NCBI GenBank assembly: GCA_905147135.1
Contig: LR990060.1
Coordinates: 8,758,001 to 8,822,000, forward strand
Direction: 5' to 3'
DNA length: 64,000 nucleotides
DNA from: Blastobasis lacticolella
Lineage: Eukaryota > Arthropoda > Insecta > Lepidoptera > Blastobasidae
Shown: piece after piece, positions 35,906-47,000 of the stretch
How the letters are laid out: each line of letters opens with the position of its first letter
Numbering within the stretch: position 1 is the first letter of the stretch
Made by a program: the position numbers and the translations under genes
The notes under the pieces: generated by a model
The model's database searches: none
Told to the model about the DNA's origin: nothing
What the model saw: only the letters and a program-made list of their open reading frames with translations

Positions 35906-36775
35906 CGACTCTATAAGGAGACTTCTGATATATCTTTTGAACGAGTACAATACTTATAATATAAAAATAATCAATTAAAATATTGTAGATATAGGGCGCT
36001 CTGACGATACCTACTAGTTTGCTGTACAATAGCTATCCACCTACTGAACTGTTTGTTTACAGTGTGTATCAAAATTCCATTGCCTCTTTTATTAAAATGC
36101 TCCACAGAAGATCAATAACCTAATATTATGTAGGTAGCAAAATATTTCGGAATTACCGGCGCCGCTAATGCTCGAGCTTTTATTAAGCGAATCCCTATCG
36201 AATGTCATTTGAATAAGCGATCACTCTCTGGGCGTACCTACTCACTCAATATTGTCCTTAAACAGCCCCGAATAACAAAGAATTCGTGAAAAATCTACCC
36301 AAAAGCACCTTTCGATGCATAATGACGGACCGAGGAGAGCTTTCATAAAATTGGCTTTTATGTTTAGCACAAAAACCGCGCAAATTGGTTTTCGGGCGGC
36401 GATTATTATGGGAGTTCGGGTTTTGAGGAGTTGGTTTTGTATTTCCATTGTTTGAAGTCGGGTTATTGGAATAGGCATGGTTCTGTTCGCTTGTTTACTG
36501 AGCCTTACATAATATGGGCCACAAACAACCTTATTCGTATGGTCAGGTAAGGTGAAAATCCTGGCTCGTCCAGTCCCTCTTCCCACAACGTTAAGGGGAG
36601 GATTATAGCGACACATTAACGCCAAGTTGATTATTTATATTATTTTTAAGAATTGATCCTTTTGACCGGTACTGGCTCTGTTACTAAACTTGAAAAATTG
36701 GGAGTCGAGCAAACAAAATTGGTAAGCGCTTAAAGTTAAGCATGAAAAATTTACTAAATACATGAATATTATTAA

Positions 36776-37190
36776 TCATCATCATCATATTACCCGGAAG
36801 ACGCCCACTGCTGAGCAAAGGCCTCCCCCAGAGATCTCCACAACTCCGCCGTTGTGCCTTCCGCGTCCAGCTGATACCTGCGATATTTACCAGGTCGTCG
36901 GTCCATCTAGTTTAAGGCCTACCCATACTGCGTCTTCCGGTGCATGGTCGCCACTCGAGAACTTTATTGTCCCATAGGCCATTTATTCTGCGAGCTATAT
37001 GCCCTGCCCACTGCCACTTAAGCTTTTGTAATGTGACCTAAGTTCGCTTGCAGATCTCCTTATACCTGATTCGATCGCGCAATGAGACTCCGAGCATAGC
37101 CCTTCCCATCGCCATTTGGGTGACAGTTAGCTTCTGACGTGTCAATACACACTGGTCAAAGACCTTCGCCTTGAGACACTGCTGTAATAG
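36776..37190 (-). mobile_element. RTE-type retrotransposon 3' end (copy 1)
   Basis: On the minus strand: QMAMGRAMLGVSLRDRIRY (within 37038-37150), then in another frame LKWQWAGHIARR and VLEWRPCTGRRSMGRP, ending in a (GAT)n tail at 36776-36788. Same family as 22772-23053; frameshifted, 5'-truncated. The homologous piece in copy 2 is 40553-40962. Confidence 0.75.
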
Positions 37191-37450
37191 GGAAGAAAAG
37201 CTCCTCGATACCCGTTTAAGATGGCATGGACATACTCGGAGAAGGGGAGAAAACCATGTCGTTAATATTGCAATGAGCCTTCCTGAACACCCGAGAGGAA
37301 GAGGTAGACCAAAATCTACATGGTGGTCCAACATCAACAACGACCTAAAGAACCTCAACATCACTGCAGAGACAACCCAGAATCGCCCACTCTGGCGCAA
37401 AATAACAAGGAGATCCGACCCCACGTAGGTGGGGTAGCGGGAAGGAAGAA
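37190..37450 (+). mobile_element. Second non-LTR retrotransposon C-terminal tail (copy 1)
   Basis: The + frame 37171-37428 encodes RLRWHGHTRRRGENHVVNIA, RGRGRPKSTWW and TQNRPLWRKITRRSDPT, the typical end of a different endonuclease/reverse transcriptase family. GGGAAGGAAGAAGAAGG follows. It faces the RTE tail head to head. The copy-2 equivalent is 40962-41222. Confidence 0.7.
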
Positions 37451-37810
37451 GAAGGAGCAGTTGTTCCTCTAGTGTTGGCGCCCAGAGCTCACGAGGGCGC
37501 CTATACTTTTCGATAGAGCAAACTATACGCACGAAATCTATTAAGCCTATTTGTATAATAAAGCACACCCTCGTATAAAACCACTTTGCATCACACCTTG
37601 TAAAGAGGTTATCGTATTTTATTATTTCTAATACATTTTAAAGCTAGTTCTGTGGTTTTAATAAACCTTATGTTCAGCAAGCTAATAGATTCAGCCTCCT
37701 ACCCATATAACCACTGCCTACTGCCTGCGTCGGTTATCTTGACAAGTACTCCCCATTTTTAAGTAAAAAAGTAAAATAATGAGCTAGGAATATATAGGTT
37801 CGTACGTCCG

Positions 37811-38323
37811 ATCTCCGATAGTACGCCGCCATGCTGATCCAATGAGGAGTTTTCCAATAGGTATTTAAGGCATTCCTAACCACTCACTAGATGGCGCCCC
37901 GACAATTTTGGTAATTGATAATCGCTTGAAATAGGTTCTTAGCAAACAGGATATAAACACTGGGTACGTTGTATTAGATAGTATTATACTTGTCAATAGT
38001 TTTCAATCATTTTAGAGGTTGTAATAATAATGGAACATAGTGCCAACTTCTATAAATATTTCTTTTTACACTTCGTTCAACCTTTAACAGTTATGTTTAT
38101 ATTAATAAACACTTTATTTTCAAGTTTAGTATTACTTGGCTGCATGAAATCACTGCCACCATCATACAGATTTAAAGAAGATTACCAAAATTCTAGGAGC
38201 GCCATCTATTGATGCTTTTTGAAACAAACTATAAATACCTACTGGAAAACTCCTCATTGAGTAGAGACGCTGCGATTGGTACCTAATGAATTGGATCAAG
38301 ATGGCGGCGTACTATCGGAGATA
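37811..38323. mobile_element. MITE with about 55-bp terminal inverted repeats (copy 1)
   Basis: ATCTCCGATAGTACGCCGCC at the left pairs with GGCGGCGTACTATCGGAGAT at the right; pairing continues inward through TGAGGAGTTTTCCA and TAGGTATTTA. A 60-codon frame inside (38030-38212) has no recognised domain. The copy-2 equivalent is 41583-42095. Confidence 0.65.
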
Positions 38324-38375
38324 GGCGGTAGAATAGATCATGGACTTACTGAAATCATGTGACGTGTATGGTATT

Positions 38376-38974
38376 GCTCTAATAAGACCACGCTAAGCCC
38401 GAATCTTTGTGTCTTATGCCATGTCTTTTATCCGTCAAAGAATATGACTGACTTGAAAAGATTATTAAGACGATTGGCACATTGGAACGCAGCACTTAAA
38501 ACGCATCCACGCGCGTGGCTGCGCATCACCGTGCGTTTCCAAAGACAACTTCAGAGCTGCGTTTCCATAGACAACTCTAGTGTTGAAAGATTGGGCCCTT
38601 TATTCGTCATTCTGGCGTAATTTGGAAAATATGTGTAATTTTTATATTGTCTTATATACAATCGAACATTCAGGAATTCTCCAAATTGTTATAATGTTTT
38701 CAATAAAATTATATTATTTAGGCGAAAAATAATTTGAGAACTGAGTAACGGAACATCTATCTGACAATCCTGGAGACCTCACTTCGCAGCAGCGGCCTAT
38801 TTGACGTACGTCACGCAAAACCGTACGGTGCTGCGTTCCAGTGTGCGAATCACCTAAATAATAATGGGCAATGACTGATAAGGACAGATTATCCAATCGA
38901 TATTGCCATACCCACGACAATTTATAATTTCTACCACTGTCAGTTGATTCGGATTAAGCGTGGTCCTATTATAC
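38376..38974. mobile_element. Second TIR element in the duplicated segment (copy 1)
   Basis: TAATAAGACCACGCTAAGCC near 38380 pairs with its near-complement GATTCGGATTAAGCGTGGTC at about 38947-38966, giving about 26-bp TIRs with two or three mismatches around 0.6 kb of non-coding sequence. The copy-2 equivalent is 42148-42746. Confidence 0.55.
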
Positions 38975-40552
38975 AAGAACTAACACAAAAACTGCTACTG
39001 ATTATTGCTAGTATTTCTTTGGCCGTTTTTTGACAATTTGGTCGGCCGTTAGGATATGAAGAAGATAAGAAGATTTGGTTCGGCTTTTCAAAACATTTCA
39101 AAATATTAATTAATGGAAGATTCTAATATGTTTACCTAGGTACCTAGAAAGACCTGGCTGGCTTCAAATTATAACAATTATTAAAACAAAAAGCAAATTT
39201 AAATAAGACAAGTTTTAGTCGAGTATATAGTCTCTCAGAAACTTCACTCGAATTAAGTGCTAGAGAGTAGGTAGAGATTGGTGCTAAATAACGTCACGGT
39301 CATTAAAAAATACTGGTTTTCCTTTTTCCATGGTCACAGTAGTATCACTGTGACTTTTGACAACAGAGAAAAAATTTTATCTACAGAAGCAGAGAGTGGA
39401 TACCGAGTTTCAATTCGAGGCAATCTTTTAGATATTTCACACATATCTAAAAGACACACTAATGCAGGGACGAAAAAAGGCAGCCCATCTGCAGATAAGT
39501 TATTTCTACTCGTAACGAACACAAACAAATCTGACACAAACAAGACTGACTTACTTTATATTGTAATTATAATAAAAGTGCAATGAAGGTGATCGTTATC
39601 ACCGTCGTCGTCAGCCTATACACTTCAAAACTACTGGGGTATAGATCTGCTTTCTCTTTGGGAGAGAACAGGCAGTAGTTTACTACTCAGGCCCAATGGT
39701 AGGTACTACAACAGGACAGAAGGGACTTACACATACTAATTATGCTCTTGTTCTTCAAAATTTTTACAACACAGCACTTACAATTTGCAACCTAGACATG
39801 GATCTAGTCTTCAGAAAACCTGTTTGTTTACAGTGTGTATCAAAATTCCATTGCCTCTTTTATTAAAATGCTCCACAGAAGATCAATAACCTAATATTAT
39901 GTAGGTAGCAAAATATTTCGGAATTACCGGCGCCGCTAATGCTCGAGCTTTTATTAAGCGAATCCCTATCGAATGTCATTTGAATAAGCGATCACTCTGG
40001 GCGTACCTACTCACTCAATATTGTCCTTAAACAGCCCCGAATAACAAAGAATTCGTGAAAAATCTACCCAAAAGCACCTTTCGATGCATAATGACGGACC
40101 GAGGAGCGCTTTCATAAAATTGGCTTTTATGTTTAGCACAAAAACCGCGCAAATTGGTTTTCGGACGGCGATTATTATGTGAGTTCGGGTTTTGAGGAGT
40201 TGGTTTTGTACTTCCATTGTTTGAAGTCGGGTTATTGGAATAGGCATGGTTCTGTTCGCTTGTTTACTGAGCCTTACATAATATGAGCCACAAACAACCT
40301 TATTCGTATGGTCAGGTAAGGTGAAAATCCTGGCTCGTCCAGTCCCTCTTCCCACAACGTTAAGGGGAGGATTATAGCGACACATTAACGCCAAGTTGAT
40401 TATTAATATTATTTTTAAGAATTGGTCCTTTTGACCGGTACTCATGCACTGGCTCTGTTACTAAACTTGAAAAATTGGGAGTCGAGCAAACAAAATTGGT
40501 AAGCGCTTAAAGTTAAGCATGAAAAATTTACTAAATACATGAATATTATTAA

Positions 40553-40962
40553 TCATTATCATCATATTACCCGGAAGACGCCCACTGCTGGGCAAAGGCC
40601 TCCCCCAGAGATCTCCACAACTCCGCCGTTGTGCCTTCCGCGTCCAGCTGATACCTGCGATATTTACCAGGTCGTCGGTCCATCTAGTTTAAGGCGGTAC
40701 TGCGTCTTCCGGTGCATGGTCGCCACTCGAGAACTTTATTGTCCCATAGGCCATTTATTCTGCGAGCTATATGCCCTACCCACTGCCACTTAAGCTTTGG
40801 TAATGTGACCTAAGTTCGCTTGCGGATCTCCTTATACCTGATTCGATCGCGCAATGAGACTCCGAGCATAGCCCTTCCCATCGCCCTTTGGGTGACAGTT
40901 AGCTTCTGACGTGTCAATACACACTGGTCAAAGACCTTCGTCTTGAGACATTGCTGTAATAG
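40553..40962 (-). mobile_element. RTE-type retrotransposon 3' end (copy 2)
   Basis: Duplicate of 36776-37190 with about ten substitutions and a 5-base deletion. The (GAT)n tail is interrupted (CATTATCATCAT on the + strand). Confidence 0.75.
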
Positions 40963-41222
40963 GGAAGAAAAACTCCTCGATACCCGTTTAAGATGGTATG
41001 GACTTACTCGGAGAAGGGTAGAAAACCATGTCGTTAATATTGCAATGAGCCTTTCTGAACACCCGAGAGGAAGAGGTAGACCAAAATCTACATGGTGGTC
41101 CAACATCAACAACGACCTAAAGAACCTCAACATCACTGCAGAGACAACCCAGAATCGCCCACTCTGGCGCAAAATAACAAGGAGATCCGACCCCACGTAG
41201 GTGGGGTAGCGGGAAGGAAGAA
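40962..41222 (+). mobile_element. Second non-LTR retrotransposon C-terminal tail (copy 2)
   Basis: Duplicate of 37190-37450, with a few substitutions confined to its first 95 bases or so and identity after that. Confidence 0.7.
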
Positions 41223-41582
41223 GAAGGAGCAGTTGTTCCTCTAGTGTTGGCGCCCAGAGCTCACGAGGGCGCCTATACTTTTCGATAGAGCAAACTATAC
41301 GCACGAAATCTATTAAGCCTATTTGTATAATAAAGCACACCCTCGTATAAAACCACTTTGCATCACACCTTGTAAAGAGGTTATCGTATTTTATTATTTC
41401 TAATACATTTTAAAGCTAGTTCTGTGGTTTTAATAAACCTTATGTTCAGCAAGCTAATAGATTCAGCCTCCTACCCATATAACCACTGCCTACTGCCTGC
41501 GTCGGTTATCTTGACAAGTACTCCCCATTTTTAAGTAAAAAAGTAAAATAATGAGCTAGGAATATATAGGTTCGTACGTCCG

Positions 41583-42095
41583 ATCTCCGATAGTACGCCG
41601 CCATGCTGATCCAATGAGGAGTTTTCCAATAGGTATTTAAGGCATTCCTAACCACTCACTAGATGGCGCCCCGACAATTTTGGTAATTGATAATCGCTTG
41701 AAATAGGTTCTTAGCAAACAGGATATAAACACTGGGTACGTTGTATTAGATAGTATTATACTTGTCAATAGTTTTCAATCATTTTAGAGGTTGTAATAAT
41801 AATGGAACATAGTGCCAACTTCTATAAATATTTCTTTTTACACTTCGTTCAACCTTTAACAGTTATGTTTATATTAATAAACACTTTATTTTCAAGTTTA
41901 GTATTACTTGGCTGCATGAAATCACTGCCACCATCATACAGATTTAAAGAAGATTACCAAAATTCTAGGAGCGCCATCTATTGATGCTTTTTGAAACAAA
42001 CTATAAATACCTACTGGAAAACTCCTCATTGAGTAGAGACGCTGCGATTGGTACCTAATGAATTGGATCAAGATGGCGGCGTACTATCGGAGATA
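41583..42095. mobile_element. MITE with about 55-bp terminal inverted repeats (copy 2)
   Basis: Identical by eye to 37811-38323, carried along in the tandem duplication. Confidence 0.65.
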
Positions 42096-42147
42096 GGCGG
42101 TAGAATAGATCATGGACTTACTGAAATCATGTGACGTGTATGGTATT

Positions 42148-42746
42148 GCTCTAATAAGACCACGCTAAGCCCGAATCTTTGTGTCTTATGCCATGTCTTT
42201 TATCCGTCAAAGAATATGACTGACTTGAAAAGATTATTAAGACGATTGGCACATTGGAACGCAGCACTTAAAACGCATCCACGCGCGTGGCTGCGCATCA
42301 CCGTGCGTTTCCAAAGACAACTTCAGAGCTGCGTTTCCATAGACAACTCTAGTGTTGAAAGATTGGGCCCTTTATTCGTCATTCTGGCGTAATTTGGAAA
42401 ATATGTGTAATTTTTATATTGTCTTATATACAATCGAACATTCAGGAATTCTCCAAATTGTTATAATTTTTTCAATAAAATTATATTATTTAGGCGAAAA
42501 ATAATTTGAGAACTGAGTAACGGAACATCTATCTGACAATCCTGGAGACCTCACTTCGCAGCAGCGGCCTATTTGACGTACGTCACGCAAAACCGTACGG
42601 TGCTGCGTTCCAGTGTGCGAATCACCTAAATAATAATGGGCAATGACTGATAAGGACAGATTATCCAATCGATATTGCCATACCCACGACAATTTATAAT
42701 TTCTACCACTGTCAGTTGATTCGGATTAAGCGTGGTCCTATTATAC
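42148..42746. mobile_element. Second TIR element in the duplicated segment (copy 2)
   Basis: Copy of 38376-38974 with a single G/T difference (near 42466). Confidence 0.55.
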
Positions 42747-43007
42747 AAGAACTAACACAAAAACTGCTACTGATTATTGCTAGTATTTCTTTGGCCGTTT
42801 TTTGACAATTTGGTCGGCCGTTAGGATATGAAGAAGATAAGAAGATTTGGTTCGGCTTTTCAAAACATTTCAAAATATTAATTAATGGAAGATTCTAATA
42901 TGTTTACCTAGGTACCTAGAAAGACCTGGCTGGCTTCAAATTATAACAATTATTAAAACAAAAAGCAAATTTAAATAAGACAAGTTTTAGTCGAGTATAT
43001 AGTCTCT

Positions 43008-43886
43008 CAGAAACTTCACTCGAATTAAGTGCTAGAGAGTAGGTAGAGATTGGTGCTAAATAACGTCACGGTCATTAAAAAATACTGGTTTTCCTTTTTC
43101 CATGGTCACAGTAGTATCACTGTGACTTTTGACAACAGAGAAAAAATTTTATCTACAGAAGCAGAGAGTGGATACCGAGTTTCAATTCGAGGCAATCTTT
43201 TAGATATTTCACACATATCTAAAAGACACACTAATGCAGGGACGAAAAAAGGCAGCCCATCTGCAGATAAGTTATTTCTACTCGTAACGAACACAAACAA
43301 ATCTGACACAAACAAGACTGACTTACTTTATATTGTAATTATAATAAAAGTGCAATGAAGGTGATCGTTATCACCGTCGTCGTCAGCCTATACACTTCAA
43401 AACTACTGGGGTATAGATCTGCTTTCTCTTTGGGAGAGAACAGGCAGTAGTTTACTACTCAGGCCCAATGGTAGGTACTACAACAGGACAGAAGGGACTT
43501 ACACATACTAATTATGCTCTTGTTCTTCAAAATTTTTACAACACAGCACTTACAATTTGCAACCTAGACATGGATCTAGTCTTCAGAGAACCTAAAACAA
43601 ATAAATGAAAAAAACGGGATAGCATAATCATTGTACAGTGAGCGAACAGGGAATATTTGTGATTTGTGTCTTATGTCTGTGCTTTTAACGAAGGAACTGT
43701 TACAAAATCACGTCATAACATATGTGCGTCCATATATTTTCATCGTTAGTGTCCAGCAGCATGTTAGGGCAATAATGAATGTGGTGTAAAAAAGTGCTTA
43801 CATGCCGAAAATACTAGAAACGTTATTTATCACTCACACATCCATCTCTAGCACTTTATTCGAGTGAAGTGGCTGAGAGGCAATCC
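43008..43886. repeat. 0.88-kb segment bounded by about 40-bp inverted repeats
   Basis: CACTCGAATTAAGTGCTAGAG (about 43017-43037) pairs with the complement in CTCTAGCACTTTATTCGAGT (43848-43867), and the match extends to CTCAGAAAC/GGCTGAGAG. The tandem-duplication boundary (43592/43593) lies inside it, so copy 1 has only the left end (about 39236-39275). Non-coding apart from an unsupported 102-codon frame (43050-43358). Confidence 0.5.
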
Positions 43887-44098
43887 TATTAGCAAAAAAA
43901 TGAAATAGTGGAGGCGTATTGACATCTGACACGATATGGCTGTATGAGCACTGATTCCATAGCCCTTCCTTTACATCCGGGACGTAAAGAAATATAAATT
44001 AAAAATAAAAATAAAATGTAACATCCCACTACAAATTGTTTCATTGTGAAAAAAGACAATATAATAACATTAGGAAAATATCTAATCGACCTATAAAT

Positions 44099-47000
44099 AT
44101 GGCATCTACGGCTACGGCTTCTACTTCAAAGAATTATGTTGATGCTAATGTGAAATTCGAGCAAAATAGCGGTAGTGTCTTGGAACCAGGTGCTTGTGTG
44201 GACAGCATCTTGAACCCCACTGATTCTTTTGAAGAATTTGCTTCAGAAATGAGCACCAGCCTTCATGAGAGAAACGCTGTGACAGCGAAAAATAGTACTA
44301 TTAGTGAGATTCAACACGAAATCGCTGAGTGTTCAGAGTTGCCAAGCAAAGCTAATGATGATGCCCAGACGAAAGAAGTTAGTTTTCTGTTTGTTATGTG
44401 CAATATTGTGTGTTTATTTTTTCTTTTTGTACTTATATCAGTTAATCTTTTGTTTTGAAAAACGTGATTCGATTATTACAGAATTTCTTTAAATTTTTTC
44501 TTGTTTCTTTTACAAACTTACTTAGTAATCTTTATTTTTTATTTAATAAAACTTGATTGCTTGTTTTCATGATACTTTTCAGTGGCATTATTTTAGTGTA
44601 TTATACAGGGCTATTTCATTTTTTTTTAACTCAGCGCACACAGTACACATAATTTACATGCTTTACAAATATATGAATATTGTTTCAATCGTAGGAAATG
44701 TCGAGTTCCGCTAGCACTTCAAATCTCACTAACACAAATGGAGACGACATAGACGACGGCAAAGATGACTACCTACAAACACCAGAACTTGTGAACAAAG
44801 AGAAACATGTCTTCATATTAAGTTCAGCTGGGAAACCAATCTACTCAAGGTAAAGCTTGTGACCGATGTCATACTGCATGCAAAATCTAACACATCATTA
44901 TTCAATGTTTTAATAAATTTTCCTTCAATTGAAATTAATTTTAACCCAGGGTGCGATTATCACATTTAAAAAAAATTTTTAATAGTTTTACATCCCCAAC
45001 TAACCAGACCACCAAACATGCAGATTATGGCAAAGCCCTCAAATAACTGTGGAAAAGGCCCAATAAAAATGATCCCATTAAATGATATGCTCTCAATATG
45101 AGTTATTCTGCTGTATGCACAAATTTAACACAACATTAACAAAACTAAAGGTACCATAAATAGACAAAATGTGGACGTATGCTTTGTCTCTGGCTACCCC
45201 TTTGATACACCCCAGGGATAGTGAGGGATAGGGATAGAAAGCATTTATTTAAATGTTTTAAAATGCAAGGCTATCATATTGATCAATCCGACATGTGGTG
45301 TTGTCTACACTAACAGAGCTGTAATACCTTTTGCAAGACTTGTGTGTGCGGAACTGAGTTACTTGGTTACCAACTTCACAGATATGGTAACGAGGACAAA
45401 CTGGCAGGTCTGTGCGGTGTGATTCAAGCGTTGGTGAGTGTTGTCGAGGATCAAAATCAGGATATCTTGAGGTCAATCACCACCAGTGATTGTAAAGCCG
45501 TGTTTCTGGTAAAAGGACCGCTAATTCTGGTGGCATTATCAAAATCGAATGAGAGTGAGACCCAGTTGGTTTTGCAGTTAACGTAAGTTACTACAGTTTA
45601 TGTTTGAACTTGTTATTGTCATTAAAACTATAGTGGTGGGCTAAAAAATCAACTCAAGGTCAAGTCATGCAACATGCCTGACTTTTGATAAAGTTAATCT
45701 TTTAAACCTAAATGTCATTTTTGTTAAACAAAAATACTGAAAGGAGGACTTGCAAATTATAACCACATTTGATATAATTAAATTTGCTGTCTACATTGAG
45801 TTCTTTTTTCTAAAAGTCAGGCAATGAACCTAGAGTAGATTTTTTTGTCTACCAGTGAACTAGTATAAATTTGAAAATTAACTTATTTAATGATAAATAC
45901 AGAATATACTATAAGTATTTTATTATATAATATGTGTATGTTTATTGCTTAATCATAGATCAACAGATCAAGGGTTTTGGATGAAATTGACAGACATAGA
46001 TTGAACCCTGGAGAACCTGTGTGTACGAAGTCACAGGAAAAATTGTTGCTAAGACATAAATAGTTGTAGCAACTAACTGCCTCATCTCATCAAGTAGCAT
46101 GATGGGCTTTGTTAAGATAGATATGAGTTTGTGTCTGGCTTACTTCAACTCAAACTGAAAGAGCTAACTAAAGTTTTTTTGCTCTCTCCTACATGACAAA
46201 GCCAATCAGGATACTGGTGCTGGATTACACTCGACCAGCTATTCTAATCTAGCTAGACTATTTACTCTAAGCCCTGCCACACTAAAGTGTAAGATACTTG
46301 CTTCTCTCCTATATGAGTCTTCCCATTTCCAGGTATGCATTTAATCAAATACTCTCAGTGTTAACCCTCACACAACTGAATCGGATATTTGAGCAACGGA
46401 GGAATTACGATCTGAGAAGATTGCTTTCGGGGGCTGAGAGGCTGATTGATCATCTGTTCATCTTTATGGAGAAGGACCCTGCCTTTTTATTAGGTAATAT
46501 TATTTGTCCCCTTGTTTTTCGCAAAGACATAGAATTTTTTGATGTCCAATGTGGCGGACATCAAGAACTTCTATGACTTTTCGGGTTTTTGCAATACTCC
46601 CAAGTTATACATCACAAGGCATATTCCGCTTTGCCTGATGGAAAGCAAACTAATTAATATAATTAACTCATTTGTTTTCATTCTGTAATAGCTGCTAATA
46701 TTTGTAATAACTAGGTAAATAAATGATTGGATTGGCATGACTCACTAAGTAGATAATGAAGTTATGTCTATGAATTAACTTTTGTCTCAACATGCATGCT
46801 GCAATACAGTATGATAATTTGTCACGGAGTAGTTTAGAAAAATGAAGTTTTATACAGAGTGGAGAAATCAGACAGCTGATCCCACTGACTGGCGTGCGTC
46901 TAAGCAACGCGAGCGCCTCGCTAGCGTATAATTGTATCACATTGTCAGAAACTAAACAATAAAAAATATAAAACTTGGGTGCTATTTGCACCTACCGACC

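Larger units (their letters stand above)
36050..39820 (+). repeat. Tandem segmental duplication, copy 1 (3,771 bp)
   Basis: Starts TGTTTGTTTACAGTGTGTAT and runs to AGTCTTCAGAAAACC; copy 2 begins at the next base. By eye, about 23 differences lie in the first 1.23 kb (to 37282) and only two (at about 38694 and 39816) in the remaining 2.54 kb. It carries non-LTR tails and two TIR elements, and no convincing host gene. Confidence 0.95.
39821..43592 (+). repeat. Tandem segmental duplication, copy 2 (3,772 bp)
   Basis: Direct repeat of 36050-39820, ending AGTCTTCAGAGAACC about 500 bases before the Mon1 start codon. Indels relative to copy 1: -2 near 39997, +8 near 40440 and -5 near 40695; substitutions cluster before about 41053. 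Confidence 0.95.

Noticed and set aside
43050..43358. 102-codon frame duplicated at 39278-39586
   Set aside because: Conserved only because the whole segment was recently duplicated; the diverged inverted relative at 54361-54520 does not keep the frame.
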